Source: RYN-111 sp963760125 | Lineage (GTDB): Bacteria; Actinomycetota; Actinomycetes; Mycobacteriales; SCTD01 | Direction: 5' to 3' | NCBI GenBank assembly: GCA_963760125.1 | Contig: CAVXBV010000010.1 | Span: 124,001-188,000, forward strand | DNA: 64,000 bases | Shown: piece after piece, positions 34,892-43,320 of the stretch | How the letters are laid out: each line of letters begins with the position of its first letter | Numbering within the stretch: position 1 is the stretch's first letter | The notes under the pieces: model-generated | What the model saw: the letters and a program-made list of their open reading frames with translations, nothing else | Told to the model about the DNA's origin: nothing | Database searches by the model: none | Program-made: the position numbers and the translations under genes

Positions 34892-35790
34892 TGGGGCAGG
34901 TCGTCGTCCTCGGTCTCATCGCTGGAGGGATCTACGCGCTGTTCGCCGTCGGCATCGTCCTCGTCTACCGGGGCAGTGGCGTCCTGAACTTCGCGCAGGG
35001 CGAGATCGGCACCGCGGCGCTGCTCGCGGCCTACGTCGTCGTCAACGACCTGGGGGCGCCCTGGATCGTGGGGGCGCTCGTCGCCGTCGTCGTCGCGGCC
35101 GTGCTCGGCGGCGGCTTCGAGTTCCTCGTGGTCCGCCGCATGATCAGCGCGGATCCGGTCTCCACCGCCGTCGCCACGGTCGGCTTCGCGCTGGCCCTCG
35201 TGTCGCTCGAGATCATCTACGTCGGGGACAGCGGCAAGGTCCTCGACAACCCGTTCACCCGCGGCTTCGAGGTGTTCGGCGTCGTCGTCTACCCGCACCA
35301 GGTCCTGGTCGTCGTCATCGCCATCGCCCTCGGCTTCGGCCTGCAGCGCCTGCTGCGCCGGACCGACTTCGGCCTCGGCATCCTCGCGGCGGCGCAGGAC
35401 CCAGACGCTGTCCGGCTCGTGGGTGTGCCGCTGTCGCGGGTGTCGCTCGTGGTGTGGGGGCTCGGCGGGGCGCTGTCCGGCCTGGCGGCGCTGCTCGCCG
35501 AACCGACGATCGGGCTCATCACCCCCGGCTTCGCCAGCGAGTTCTTCGTCTTCGGCCTCGCGGCTGCCGTCATCGGCGGGCTCGACTCCCTCCCCGGCGC
35601 GGTGATCGGTGCGCTCGGGCTCGGGTTGGCCGAGGCCGTCGAGGCGCGCTACCTCAACTTCGGCGTCCCGGGCGAGCGCTACCTGCTGCTGCTCGCGGCC
35701 GTCCTCATCGCCTTGCTCAGCAGGGCTTTTGCCCCCGAGGTGCGCAAGCTCTTCGCGCCCGCGCCTGCTCGCGCGGAGGTGAACGCGTGA
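34891..35790 (+). CDS. Branched-chain-type ABC importer permease (LivH-like)
   Basis: The 299-aa inner-membrane protein has about eight helices and the LivH hallmarks: an N-terminal LIAGGIYALFAVGIVLVYRGSGVLNFAQGEIG stretch (in two parts) and later GLDSLPGAVIGALGLGLAE facing the ATPase. It forms one half of the translocation pore with the LivM domain of the next protein. The ATG overlaps the previous stop by one base. The stop overlaps the next GTG. Confidence 0.92.
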   Translation: MGQVVVLGLIAGGIYALFAVGIVLVYRGSGVLNFAQGEIGTAALLAAYVVVNDLGAPWIVGALVAVVVAAVLGGGFEFLVVRRMISADPVSTAVATVGFALALVSLEIIYVGDSGKVLDNPFTRGFEVFGVVVYPHQVLVVVIAIALGFGLQRLLRRTDFGLGILAAAQDPDAVRLVGVPLSRVSLVVWGLGGALSGLAALLAEPTIGLITPGFASEFFVFGLAAAVIGGLDSLPGAVIGALGLGLAEAVEARYLNFGVPGERYLLLLAAVLIALLSRAFAPEVRKLFAPAPARAEVNA

Positions 35791-37652
35791 CCTCGATGGC
35801 CACCACCGTGCCCCGTCGGGTCAGCCTGCCGGTCCCGGGTCTGCTCGTCGCCCTCGTCCTGGTCGCGGTGCTCCCGCCGCTGCTCGGCCGCACCGCCCTG
35901 CTGTCGGACGTCAACGCGCTGCGCCTGTGCGCCGCCGCGTCCTTCGCCATCGCCGGGCTCTCGCTCAACGTCCTCACGGGGTACGCCGGTCAGATCAGCC
36001 TGGGGCAGTACGCCTTCGTCGGGGTCGGCGCCTTCACCACCGGCATCGTCACCGGCGTGAACGACTTCCGTCTGCCCTGGGTGGTCGGGCTGGTCGTCTC
36101 CGCCGTCATGGGCGGGGTGGTCGCCTTCGTCGTGGGCCTGCCCGCCCTGCGACTGCGTGGTCTCTACCTCGCCGTCGTCACCATCGGGGTGGCCTACGCC
36201 GCCTACCAGTCCCTGTTCCGCATCGACAGCATCGGCGGCGGCTCCGCCGGCAAGACCGCGCCGCGGCCCTACGTCGGGTCCCACGCCATCGCGAGCAACG
36301 CGGACTTCCTGGCCATCGCGCTGGTGGTGCTGGTCCTCGTCTGGCAGGTCGACGTCAACCTCACCCGCAGTCGCTTCGGTCGCGCCTTCCAGGCGGTGAA
36401 GGCCGATGAGTCGGTCGCGGCGTCCTTCGGCGTGGACGTCGCGCGGACCAAGCTGCTGGCCTTCACGATCTCGGGCGCGATGGCCGGGGTGGCCGGGGCC
36501 ATCCTCGCCACCGCCTACGGAACCATCAACGGGACGGTGTTCAAGTACGAGCAGTCGCTGCTGCTGGTCGTCGTCGTGGTCATCGGGGGCCTGGGCAGCC
36601 GCGCGGGCGTGATCGGCGCGGCCTTCTTCGCGACCCTGCTGCCGAGCGTGCTCATCGCGCTGTTCGGAACCGGCATCCGCGGCTACGACCTGGTCCTCAA
36701 CGGCGCCCTGCTGATGTACACGATCAGCCGGCACCCCACCGGGCTCGCCGGTGCGGTCAAGGAGGCTCGCGAGGAACGGCTGCGCAAGAAGGGCGGCCTA
36801 CCGCCCCTGCCCCCGACCCGTCCGTCGTTGCCGTCGCTCGGCCGCATGTCGGCCGGTCCGGAGCCCCTCAAGGCCCGGCCGGGGACGGCGGTGCTCGAGG
36901 TGTCGGACGTCAGCGTCCGCTTCGGCGGTCTGCAGGCCGTCGACGGCGCCGGCCTGCGGGTGGACCGCGGCACGATCGTCGGCCTCATGGGCCCGAACGG
37001 CGCCGGCAAGACCACGCTGTTCAACGCCATCACCGGAGCGCTGACGCCGGACAGCGGCCGCGTGAGCTTCCTCGGTGAGGACATCAGCGCCTTGCCCGCG
37101 CACCTGCGCACGGCGCGGGGGATGGGGCGCACGTTCCAGCTCATCGGCCTGGCCAAGCAGCTCTCGGTGTACGAGAACCTCCTGATGGCCCAGCACCTGG
37201 GCGCGCCGTACTCCCTGGCCAGCGCCCTCACGACCGTGGGCAGCAGCAGGGTGCTCGAGCAGGAGCTGCGGCACCGCGCCGACGAGACCCTGGCCGGGCT
37301 CGGGTTCGAGCGGTTCCGCGACACGGTCGTCGGCCGGCTCTCCCACGGCCAGCAGCGCATCGTCGAGATCGGCTGCTGCCTCATCACCAGCCCCGAGCTG
37401 GTGATGCTCGACGAGCCCAGCGCCGGAATGAGCCCGGCGGCGGCGGAGGACCTGGCCTCGACGCTGCTCGACATCCGCGATCAGCTCGGCCGCACGGTGC
37501 TGCTCATCGAGCACAACATCCCGCTGGTGCTCGGTGTCGCTGATGAGCTCTACGTCATGGACGCCGGCCGCGTCATCGCCGACGGCGAGCCGATCGAGGT
37601 GGTCACCCGCCCCCAGGTGGTCACCGCCTACCTGGGACAGGCGGTCAGCTGA
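35787..37652 (+). CDS. Fused importer permease-ATPase (LivM-LivG)
   Basis: The 621-aa protein joins a LivM-like permease (residues ~1-315; SLNVLTGYAGQISLGQYAFVGVGA-type core and GGLGSRAGVIGAAFFATLLP) to a LivG-like ATPase (~365-621) through a basic linker KEAREERLRKKGG. ATPase motifs are Walker A GPNGAGKTT, signature LSHGQQRIVE, Walker B LVMLDEPSAGM. Fusion fixes a 1:1 ratio of the two subunits. GGAGGT six bases upstream decides the GTG 35787 start. The stop overlaps the LivF gene by one base. Confidence 0.92.
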   Translation: MTSMATTVPRRVSLPVPGLLVALVLVAVLPPLLGRTALLSDVNALRLCAAASFAIAGLSLNVLTGYAGQISLGQYAFVGVGAFTTGIVTGVNDFRLPWVVGLVVSAVMGGVVAFVVGLPALRLRGLYLAVVTIGVAYAAYQSLFRIDSIGGGSAGKTAPRPYVGSHAIASNADFLAIALVVLVLVWQVDVNLTRSRFGRAFQAVKADESVAASFGVDVARTKLLAFTISGAMAGVAGAILATAYGTINGTVFKYEQSLLLVVVVVIGGLGSRAGVIGAAFFATLLPSVLIALFGTGIRGYDLVLNGALLMYTISRHPTGLAGAVKEAREERLRKKGGLPPLPPTRPSLPSLGRMSAGPEPLKARPGTAVLEVSDVSVRFGGLQAVDGAGLRVDRGTIVGLMGPNGAGKTTLFNAITGALTPDSGRVSFLGEDISALPAHLRTARGMGRTFQLIGLAKQLSVYENLLMAQHLGAPYSLASALTTVGSSRVLEQELRHRADETLAGLGFERFRDTVVGRLSHGQQRIVEIGCCLITSPELVMLDEPSAGMSPAAAEDLASTLLDIRDQLGRTVLLIEHNIPLVLGVADELYVMDAGRVIADGEPIEVVTRPQVVTAYLGQAVS

Positions 37653-38416
37653 TGGCCCTGCTCGAGCTGCACGACGTCACGGCCGGCTTCGGCCCGCTGA
37701 CCGTCCTGCACGGCATCACGTTCAGCGTCGAGGAAGGCTCCATCGCCGGGATCTTCGGCCTCAACGGCGCTGGCAAGTCCGTGACGATGAAGACCATCGG
37801 CGGCACGGTCGCTGCCCGCACGGGGCAGGTCCTGTTCGACGGTCAGGACATCACGACCCTGTCTCCGGAGAAGCGGGTGGGGCTCGGCCTCGGGCACGTC
37901 CCGCAAGGACGACAGGTCTTCCCGAAGCTCACGGTCGAGGAGAACCTCCGCCTCGGTGCGTACACGCTGCGTCGCCGCGACAAGGCCCGCTACGGTCCGG
38001 CGCTGGACAGCGTCTTCGACCGCTTCCCGGTGCTCAAGCAGCGGCGCGACCAGCTCGCCGGCACGATGTCCGGCGGCCAGCAGGCCTCGTTGTCGGTGGC
38101 GCGGGCGCTCATCAACGAACCGCGACTCATCCTCGTCGACGAGCCGTCAGCCGGGCTGTCGCCCGTGGCGCAGCTCGAGCTGCGCGAGGTCCTGCACGTG
38201 GTGAAGGACAGCGGCGTCACGATGGTGCTCGTCGAGCAGAACATCGCCTTCGGCCTGTCGCTGGTCGACACCGCCAACCTGCTCCAGACCGGCACGGTCG
38301 TCCACTCCTCGTCGGTGACCGAGCTCGACAACGACACCCTGGCCACGCACCTGGGCATCGGCAAGGTGCTGGCGGGGGCAACCGGCACCGCGCTGGCCCG
38401 CCGCCAGGGCGCGTGA
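37652..38416 (+). CDS. Branched-chain-type ABC importer ATPase (LivF-like)
   Basis: The 254-aa cytoplasmic ATPase energises the importer with the LivG domain. Walker A FGLNGAGKS, Q-loop, signature TMSGGQQASLSVARAL and Walker B LILVDEPSAGLSP are complete, and the LivF-type VEENLRLGAYTLRRRD and VEQNIAFGLSLVD are clear. The signature has QQASL where QQRML-like is common. It overlaps its neighbours by one base on each side (TGATG). Confidence 0.92.
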   Translation: MALLELHDVTAGFGPLTVLHGITFSVEEGSIAGIFGLNGAGKSVTMKTIGGTVAARTGQVLFDGQDITTLSPEKRVGLGLGHVPQGRQVFPKLTVEENLRLGAYTLRRRDKARYGPALDSVFDRFPVLKQRRDQLAGTMSGGQQASLSVARALINEPRLILVDEPSAGLSPVAQLELREVLHVVKDSGVTMVLVEQNIAFGLSLVDTANLLQTGTVVHSSSVTELDNDTLATHLGIGKVLAGATGTALARRQGA

Positions 38417-39231
38417 TGTCCACGGTCACCCGGACCGACGCCGGGATCGCCTGGTACGACGAGGGATCCGGCCCGCCGGTGCTTCTCGTCATGGGCCTGG
38501 CCTACCCGGCCGCCGCGTGGTTCCGGCAGGTCCCCGCGCTCGCCCAGCACCACCGGGTGCTGACCGTCGACAACCGCGGCGCCGGTGCGACCGGGCTGGT
38601 CCCGGGGGCGCCGTACACCGTCGAGGCGATGACCCAGGACCTGCTCGACGTGCTGGACCAGGCAGGTGTCGACAGCGCGCACGTCGTCGGCATCTCCATG
38701 GGTGGGCTGATGGCGCAGGAGCTCGGGCTGACCCACCCGGAGCGGGTGCGCTCGCTGACCCTGATGGCGACCCACCCCGGGGCACAGGCGTGGGTGCTGC
38801 CCCAAGACGTCATCGAGTTCCTCACCGCCCGCGCGGGCCTGGAGGCCGAGGCGCGCGGGGAGTTCTCGATCCCGTTCAACTATCACCCGAGCACGGGCCG
38901 CGACCTGATCGAGCAGGACTGGACAGCGCGCGAAGCCGGGACCGCCGGCCCCGAGGGCTACGCCGCTCAGGGAGGTACGGCGCTGTGGAACGGCTACGAC
39001 CGCCTCCCCTCGGTGACGCGGCCGACCCTGGTCGTGCACGGCGCGCAGGACCGCCTGGTCGTGCCCGCCAACGGCGAGAAGATCGCCGCAGCGGTGCCTG
39101 GGGCCCGACTCGTGCTCGTCGACGGCGCGAACCACCTGCTGACGACCGACCGGGTCGACGAGGTCAATGCGCTGCTCCTGTCGTGGTTCCGCGAGAACGA
39201 GACCGACACCGACACCGAGAACGCGCCATGA
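38416..39231 (+). CDS. Alpha/beta-fold hydrolase
   Basis: The 271-aa cytosolic protein has the alpha/beta hydrolase fold with nucleophile elbow GISMGG (Ser), catalytic Asp in VVHGAQDRLV and His in GANHLL. The early LLVMGLAYPAAAW oxyanion region resembles esterase, haloperoxidase-like and lactonase families. As a member of the importer operon it may open or de-esterify the imported compound before CoA ligation (inference). Start and stop both overlap neighbours by 1-4 bp. Confidence 0.88.
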   Translation: MSTVTRTDAGIAWYDEGSGPPVLLVMGLAYPAAAWFRQVPALAQHHRVLTVDNRGAGATGLVPGAPYTVEAMTQDLLDVLDQAGVDSAHVVGISMGGLMAQELGLTHPERVRSLTLMATHPGAQAWVLPQDVIEFLTARAGLEAEARGEFSIPFNYHPSTGRDLIEQDWTAREAGTAGPEGYAAQGGTALWNGYDRLPSVTRPTLVVHGAQDRLVVPANGEKIAAAVPGARLVLVDGANHLLTTDRVDEVNALLLSWFRENETDTDTENAP

Positions 39232-40385
39232 GCCGGCTGCGCGCAGTCCGGTCCGACGGCGTCGCGGCCGTGGCCGAGCGCGTGCTCGCCGACCTCGACG
39301 GGGTTGTGGAGCGGATGGGGGTGGCCTACCGCGAGGAGATCCCGGAGTACGCCGCCCTGTCCCAGGGCCAGCTTGCCGTCGAGGTCCTGCCGGTCTCTCG
39401 CCGTCTGGTCACGACCTTCCTGGCCTGCGTTGTGGAGGGTCGGTCGCTCACCGCTCGCGAGCTCGAGGTGTTCGAGCAGTCGGGGCGACAGCGATTGTCC
39501 ATGGGCATGCCGCTGGAGTCGGTGCTGCACGCCTACCGGATCGCCGGCCGCGAGGCCTGGGTCGCCCTGTGCAGCACCGTGGGTCCGACCGAAACGGCCC
39601 TGCTCGCCGACCTCGGCGCCCGGTGGATGGACATCGTCGACCGGACCTCCTCCGCGCTGGCCCAGGCCTACCTCGCCGCCTCGCACGAGCGACTGCGGCA
39701 CGTCGACGCGCGCCGCCGCGAGCTCGTCGAGGCGCTGCTCACCACGACCGACCCGTCGGAGGTCGCCGCAGTCTCGCTGCGCTTCTCCACGGTGCTCGCG
39801 GCGGCGTACGTCCCGGTGCTCGTCGCGGGACCCGGCGTCGCCGCCGGGATCGACGCCGCCCTGGCCGCGGCGCCCGCGGGAACGCTCGGTGGTCACCGCG
39901 GTGACCGGGTGCTGCTGCTGGTGCCCCACCGGGCCGACGCCCTGCGCCACAGGCCGGAGCAGCTGACCTGCTGGGGCCGGCCCGCCACCTGCGGGCGCGC
40001 CCTGCTGGACGAGGTCCAGCACGTCGAGCGGTTGCTCCTCACCGCGCTGGCCGAGGGTCACACGGCCGGTCACTTCGGCCCCGACGACCTGCTCGTCGAG
40101 CAGCTGCTGCTCGGCAACGAGCGGGTCGCCGGCGCGTTGCGACGCCGGGTCCTCGAGACGATCGCCGACCGCGACGCCGGTGGTGTCCTGTTGGCGACCC
40201 TCACGACGTATCTCGAGACCGGGTCCGTCCCCGAGACGGCCCGCCGCGAGGTCGTGCACGCCAACACCGTCGGCTACCGCCTCGGCCGGGTGCGCGACCT
40301 GACGGGCCTCGACCCCCGCGTCCCCCGCGACGCCGCGCTGCTCGTCCTGGGGCTCGGCCTGCCGGACGAGGAGACCCTGACGTGA
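39228..40385 (+). CDS. PucR-type helix-turn-helix transcriptional regulator
   Basis: The 385-aa protein has an N-terminal helical sensor region (RQRLSMGMPLESVLHAYRIAGREAW, typical of PucR/CdaR-like regulators in actinobacteria), a middle GGDEF-like degenerate domain, and a C-terminal PucR HTH_30: ETGSVPETARREVVHANTVGYRL then RVRDLTGLDPR. Such regulators control catabolic operons and respond to the substrate. Being inside the operon, it probably regulates the importer and hydrolases, perhaps through the inverted repeat at 33156-33188. Confidence 0.87.
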   Translation: MSRLRAVRSDGVAAVAERVLADLDGVVERMGVAYREEIPEYAALSQGQLAVEVLPVSRRLVTTFLACVVEGRSLTARELEVFEQSGRQRLSMGMPLESVLHAYRIAGREAWVALCSTVGPTETALLADLGARWMDIVDRTSSALAQAYLAASHERLRHVDARRRELVEALLTTTDPSEVAAVSLRFSTVLAAAYVPVLVAGPGVAAGIDAALAAAPAGTLGGHRGDRVLLLVPHRADALRHRPEQLTCWGRPATCGRALLDEVQHVERLLLTALAEGHTAGHFGPDDLLVEQLLLGNERVAGALRRRVLETIADRDAGGVLLATLTTYLETGSVPETARREVVHANTVGYRLGRVRDLTGLDPRVPRDAALLVLGLGLPDEETLT

Positions 40386-41956
40386 ACGGCCTCATGGGCA
40401 CTCAGCCCCTCACCGTCGGCACCATCTTCGACCGGATGCGCACCGTGCACGGCGACAACGTCGTCATCGACGCTCTCCCGGACAGCACCACCCGGACGAC
40501 GTACGCCGATCTCGCCGACCGCGTCCTGCGGCTGGTGACGGTCCTGCAGGACCTCGGGGTCCGACCGGGGGACCGCGTCGGCTCGTTCGCCCACAACACG
40601 AGCCGGCACGTCGAGCTGTACTACGCCGTGCCGCTGGCCGGCGCGGTCCTGCACATGGTGAACATCCGGTTGCACGCCGACCAGCTCGAGCACGTCATCG
40701 CCGATGCCGGGGACACCGTGCTGTTCGTGGACGACGACCTCGTGCCCCGACTGGCCGAGCTGTCGCTGCCATCGGTGCGCACCTTCCTGCGGCTGGGCAA
40801 GGGGGAGACCGCCGGGCTGCCGCTCCTCGAGGCCGAGGATCTCCTCGCCGGGGCCGCGCCCTGTGCGGACTTGCCTGAGCTCACCGAGGACATGGCTTGC
40901 GGGATGTGCCACACCAGCGGCACCACCGGCATGCCGAAGGCCGTGGTCTACAGCCACCGCTCGACGTACCTGCACGCCATGGCGGCCTGCATGGTTGACG
41001 CCCTCGCCCTGTCGGAGGTCGAGCGCGTCCTGCCCGTCGTCCCGCTGTTCCACGCCTGTGGCTGGGGCCTGCCGTATGCCGCTCCGTTCACCGGCGCCGA
41101 GCTCGTCCTTGCCGGCAGTGACACCTCGCCGGCCCACCTCGCGCGGGTCATCGACGAGCAGGAGGTCACCTGGGCGGCGGGAGTCCCCACGATCTGGACG
41201 GGCCTGCTGCCCCTGGCCGCAGAGCTGCCGTCCCTGCGCACCATCGGGGTCGGTGGGTCCGCGACCCCCAAGGCGCTGCTCGAGGCGTACGACGCCCTCG
41301 GCATCACGATCCTGCAGATCTGGGGCATGACCGAGACCTCGCCGGTCGCGTGCACGTCACGTCCGCGGCGGCGGCACGTCGGTCTGGACGCAGCAGCGCT
41401 GCGCGACGTCCGGGCTCAGACCGGCACGATCTTTGCCGGTCTGGAGGCCCGGATCGTCGGCACGACGGGCGAACCGCTGCCCTGGGACGGTGAGAGCGTC
41501 GGTGAGCTGGAGTGCCGCGGACCCTGGGTCGCCACCGACTACTGGGGTGGCGCGCCGGAGAAGTTCCACGACGGCTGGCTCCGCACCGGCGACATGGCGC
41601 GCATGGAGCGGGACGGGTACTTCACGATCGTCGACCGCTCCAAGGACCTGGTGAAGTCCGGGGGCGAGTGGATCTCGAGCGTCGAGCTGGAGGGCGCCTG
41701 CCTGGCTCACCCGGCCGTCCGCGAGGCTGCCGTCGTCGGGGTGCGTTCGGTGAAGTGGGACGAGCGACCGGTCGTGGTCGCGTCGCTGTCCGCACCACTG
41801 ACCTTGGAGGAGCTGCGTGACTTCCTCACCGGGCGCGTGGCGAAGTGGTGGTTGCCCGAGGACCTGGTAATCGTCGACGAGGTCGCGAAGACCAGCGTCG
41901 GCAAGTTCGACAAGAAGGTGTTGCGCTCCCAGCTCGCCGAGATGGTCCTGCCGTGA
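40382..41956 (+). CDS. Acyl-CoA synthetase (AMP-binding, FadD-like)
   Basis: The 524-aa adenylate-forming enzyme activates a carboxylic acid with ATP and CoA. The P-loop HTSGTTGMPKAV, the WGMTETSP motif, the hinge region RTGDMARMERDGYFTIVDRSKDLVKSGGEWIS and the catalytic Lys in SVGKFDKK are all present. It resembles medium- to long-chain fatty acyl-CoA ligases. Its place right after the PucR-type gene (GTGA overlap) suggests that the importer brings in an acid that is then CoA-ligated. Confidence 0.92.
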   Translation: MNGLMGTQPLTVGTIFDRMRTVHGDNVVIDALPDSTTRTTYADLADRVLRLVTVLQDLGVRPGDRVGSFAHNTSRHVELYYAVPLAGAVLHMVNIRLHADQLEHVIADAGDTVLFVDDDLVPRLAELSLPSVRTFLRLGKGETAGLPLLEAEDLLAGAAPCADLPELTEDMACGMCHTSGTTGMPKAVVYSHRSTYLHAMAACMVDALALSEVERVLPVVPLFHACGWGLPYAAPFTGAELVLAGSDTSPAHLARVIDEQEVTWAAGVPTIWTGLLPLAAELPSLRTIGVGGSATPKALLEAYDALGITILQIWGMTETSPVACTSRPRRRHVGLDAAALRDVRAQTGTIFAGLEARIVGTTGEPLPWDGESVGELECRGPWVATDYWGGAPEKFHDGWLRTGDMARMERDGYFTIVDRSKDLVKSGGEWISSVELEGACLAHPAVREAAVVGVRSVKWDERPVVVASLSAPLTLEELRDFLTGRVAKWWLPEDLVIVDEVAKTSVGKFDKKVLRSQLAEMVLP

Positions 41957-42954
41957 AGAAGCTCCTCGTCCTGCTGCTCCTGCTGGCGCTCGCGCCCGGA
42001 GCGTCGGCGGAGCCGGGCAAGCCGGCGCGCACCAAGCCGCAGAAGGGTGCGCACGTCGGCTTCGCCAAGGACGTGCCGGCCATCAAGGACAGCGAGTGGG
42101 GCTGGCGCGTCGGTGGGTTCGGCGGGATCCGCAAGGGCTACCCGCTCAAGCACGTGCCGGTCATCTTCGTCCACGGCAACAACGTCGACGCTGCCGACTG
42201 GTACCCCGTTCGTGATGACTTCCGCAAGGCGGGCTGGACCGACCAGGAGCTCTGGGCCCTGTCGTACGGCGGTCTCGGCGGCAGCAACGGCACGGCGCTG
42301 TTCACGGCCAACCCGCAGCGCGACGCCGAGCACCAGGAGGAGGGCAAGGACAGCTCCACCTACATCACCGAGGACGACGTCAACGTGCCTGACCTCTACC
42401 GCTTCATCACCGCGGTCCAGGCCTACACGGGTTCGAAGAAGTTCATCCTCATCGGCCACTCGCTCGGGGTGACGTTGGCTCGCGAGACCCTTCGGCTGCA
42501 CCGCGGCCTGCGTGCGGACCTGGCAGCCTTCGTCGGCATCGCGGGCGCCAACCACGGCACGACGTTCTGCCCGCCGGGGTCCGAGGGCAACGTCGTGTCC
42601 TGCGACGAGATCGCGGCGAACACCGCCTGGCTCGCTCGCCTCAATGCCGCCGGCGAGACCTATGGCCCGGCAGGGTGGATGACCGTGTACGACGGCACCG
42701 GCGCTGGCGACCCGGCGTACGTCGGCCCGACCTACGCGCAGTCACCCCGGCTCGAGGGCGCGGACAACCGAGAGTTCCCCGGTACGTACCACAACGACCT
42801 GCGCCTGGACCCGGCGATCGTCGCCGTGTACCGCGCCTTTGTGGAGAGGTACGCCACGCCCACGGTCGTCAAGGTCCGCGCCAAGGCGCCCCCGCGTGGT
42901 GGCAGCTCCTCCGGTGAGGGCGGCTGCCTCCCGGCGGCGGACGCGCTCTGCTGA
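41953..42954 (+). CDS. Secreted alpha/beta hydrolase (lipase/esterase-like)
   Basis: The 333-aa protein has a cleavable signal peptide (KKLLVLLLLLALAPGASA). The mature part has an oxyanion HGNN motif (VPVIFVHGNNVDAADW), nucleophile LIGHSLGVT (Ser), and cysteine pairs (TFCPPGSEGNVVSCDE and a C-terminal GGCLPAADALC) consistent with disulfides outside the cell. It resembles actinobacterial secreted lipases and polyester hydrolases. It is the last gene of the importer operon (GTGA overlap), so it may release the acid the importer takes up (inference). Confidence 0.86.
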   Translation: MKKLLVLLLLLALAPGASAEPGKPARTKPQKGAHVGFAKDVPAIKDSEWGWRVGGFGGIRKGYPLKHVPVIFVHGNNVDAADWYPVRDDFRKAGWTDQELWALSYGGLGGSNGTALFTANPQRDAEHQEEGKDSSTYITEDDVNVPDLYRFITAVQAYTGSKKFILIGHSLGVTLARETLRLHRGLRADLAAFVGIAGANHGTTFCPPGSEGNVVSCDEIAANTAWLARLNAAGETYGPAGWMTVYDGTGAGDPAYVGPTYAQSPRLEGADNREFPGTYHNDLRLDPAIVAVYRAFVERYATPTVVKVRAKAPPRGGSSSGEGGCLPAADALC

Positions 42955-43320
42955 GACCGTTCCCGCCGCGACGTCTCGGCATCATCACCGCCGGTCCCCC
43001 GCTCCCCGCGCCTGCGGCGCAGTGTCCGACGACGCCTAGGGCGATGAGCGGGAATCTTTCGGACAGTTTCGGCTGGGGTGGGGCGCAGGAAGACCCACGC
43101 CGGATGGAGCGCGTTCGCGGGTCGTCGGAGTGAGAAGTCGGCGACCGCGAGGGCCCTCGCGGCCGACAGCAGACATATGGCCGTCACGACCACCGGCTGA
43201 CCCTTGCCACTCCAGACGACGTCTGGTGTGACCCGCTGATGCTCACCTCTTCGCGTCCGCTGCCGGCCTGCACGCGCAGGGCCACAGCCCCTCCGATGGC
43301 GACCTAGCGACGCCTGCCGC
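42955..43320. other. 366-bp gap between convergent genes, with palindromes
   Basis: No gene is supported here. The gap contains an 18-bp perfect palindrome (43145-43162, arms CCGCGAGGG and CCCTCGCGG) and an inverted repeat CCAGAC-GAC-GTCTGG (43212-43226) that extends to 23 bp with one mismatch pair. Either can fold as a terminator between the importer operon and the DUF222-HNH gene, though a zero-loop palindrome is also a typical protein site. Confidence 0.6.
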
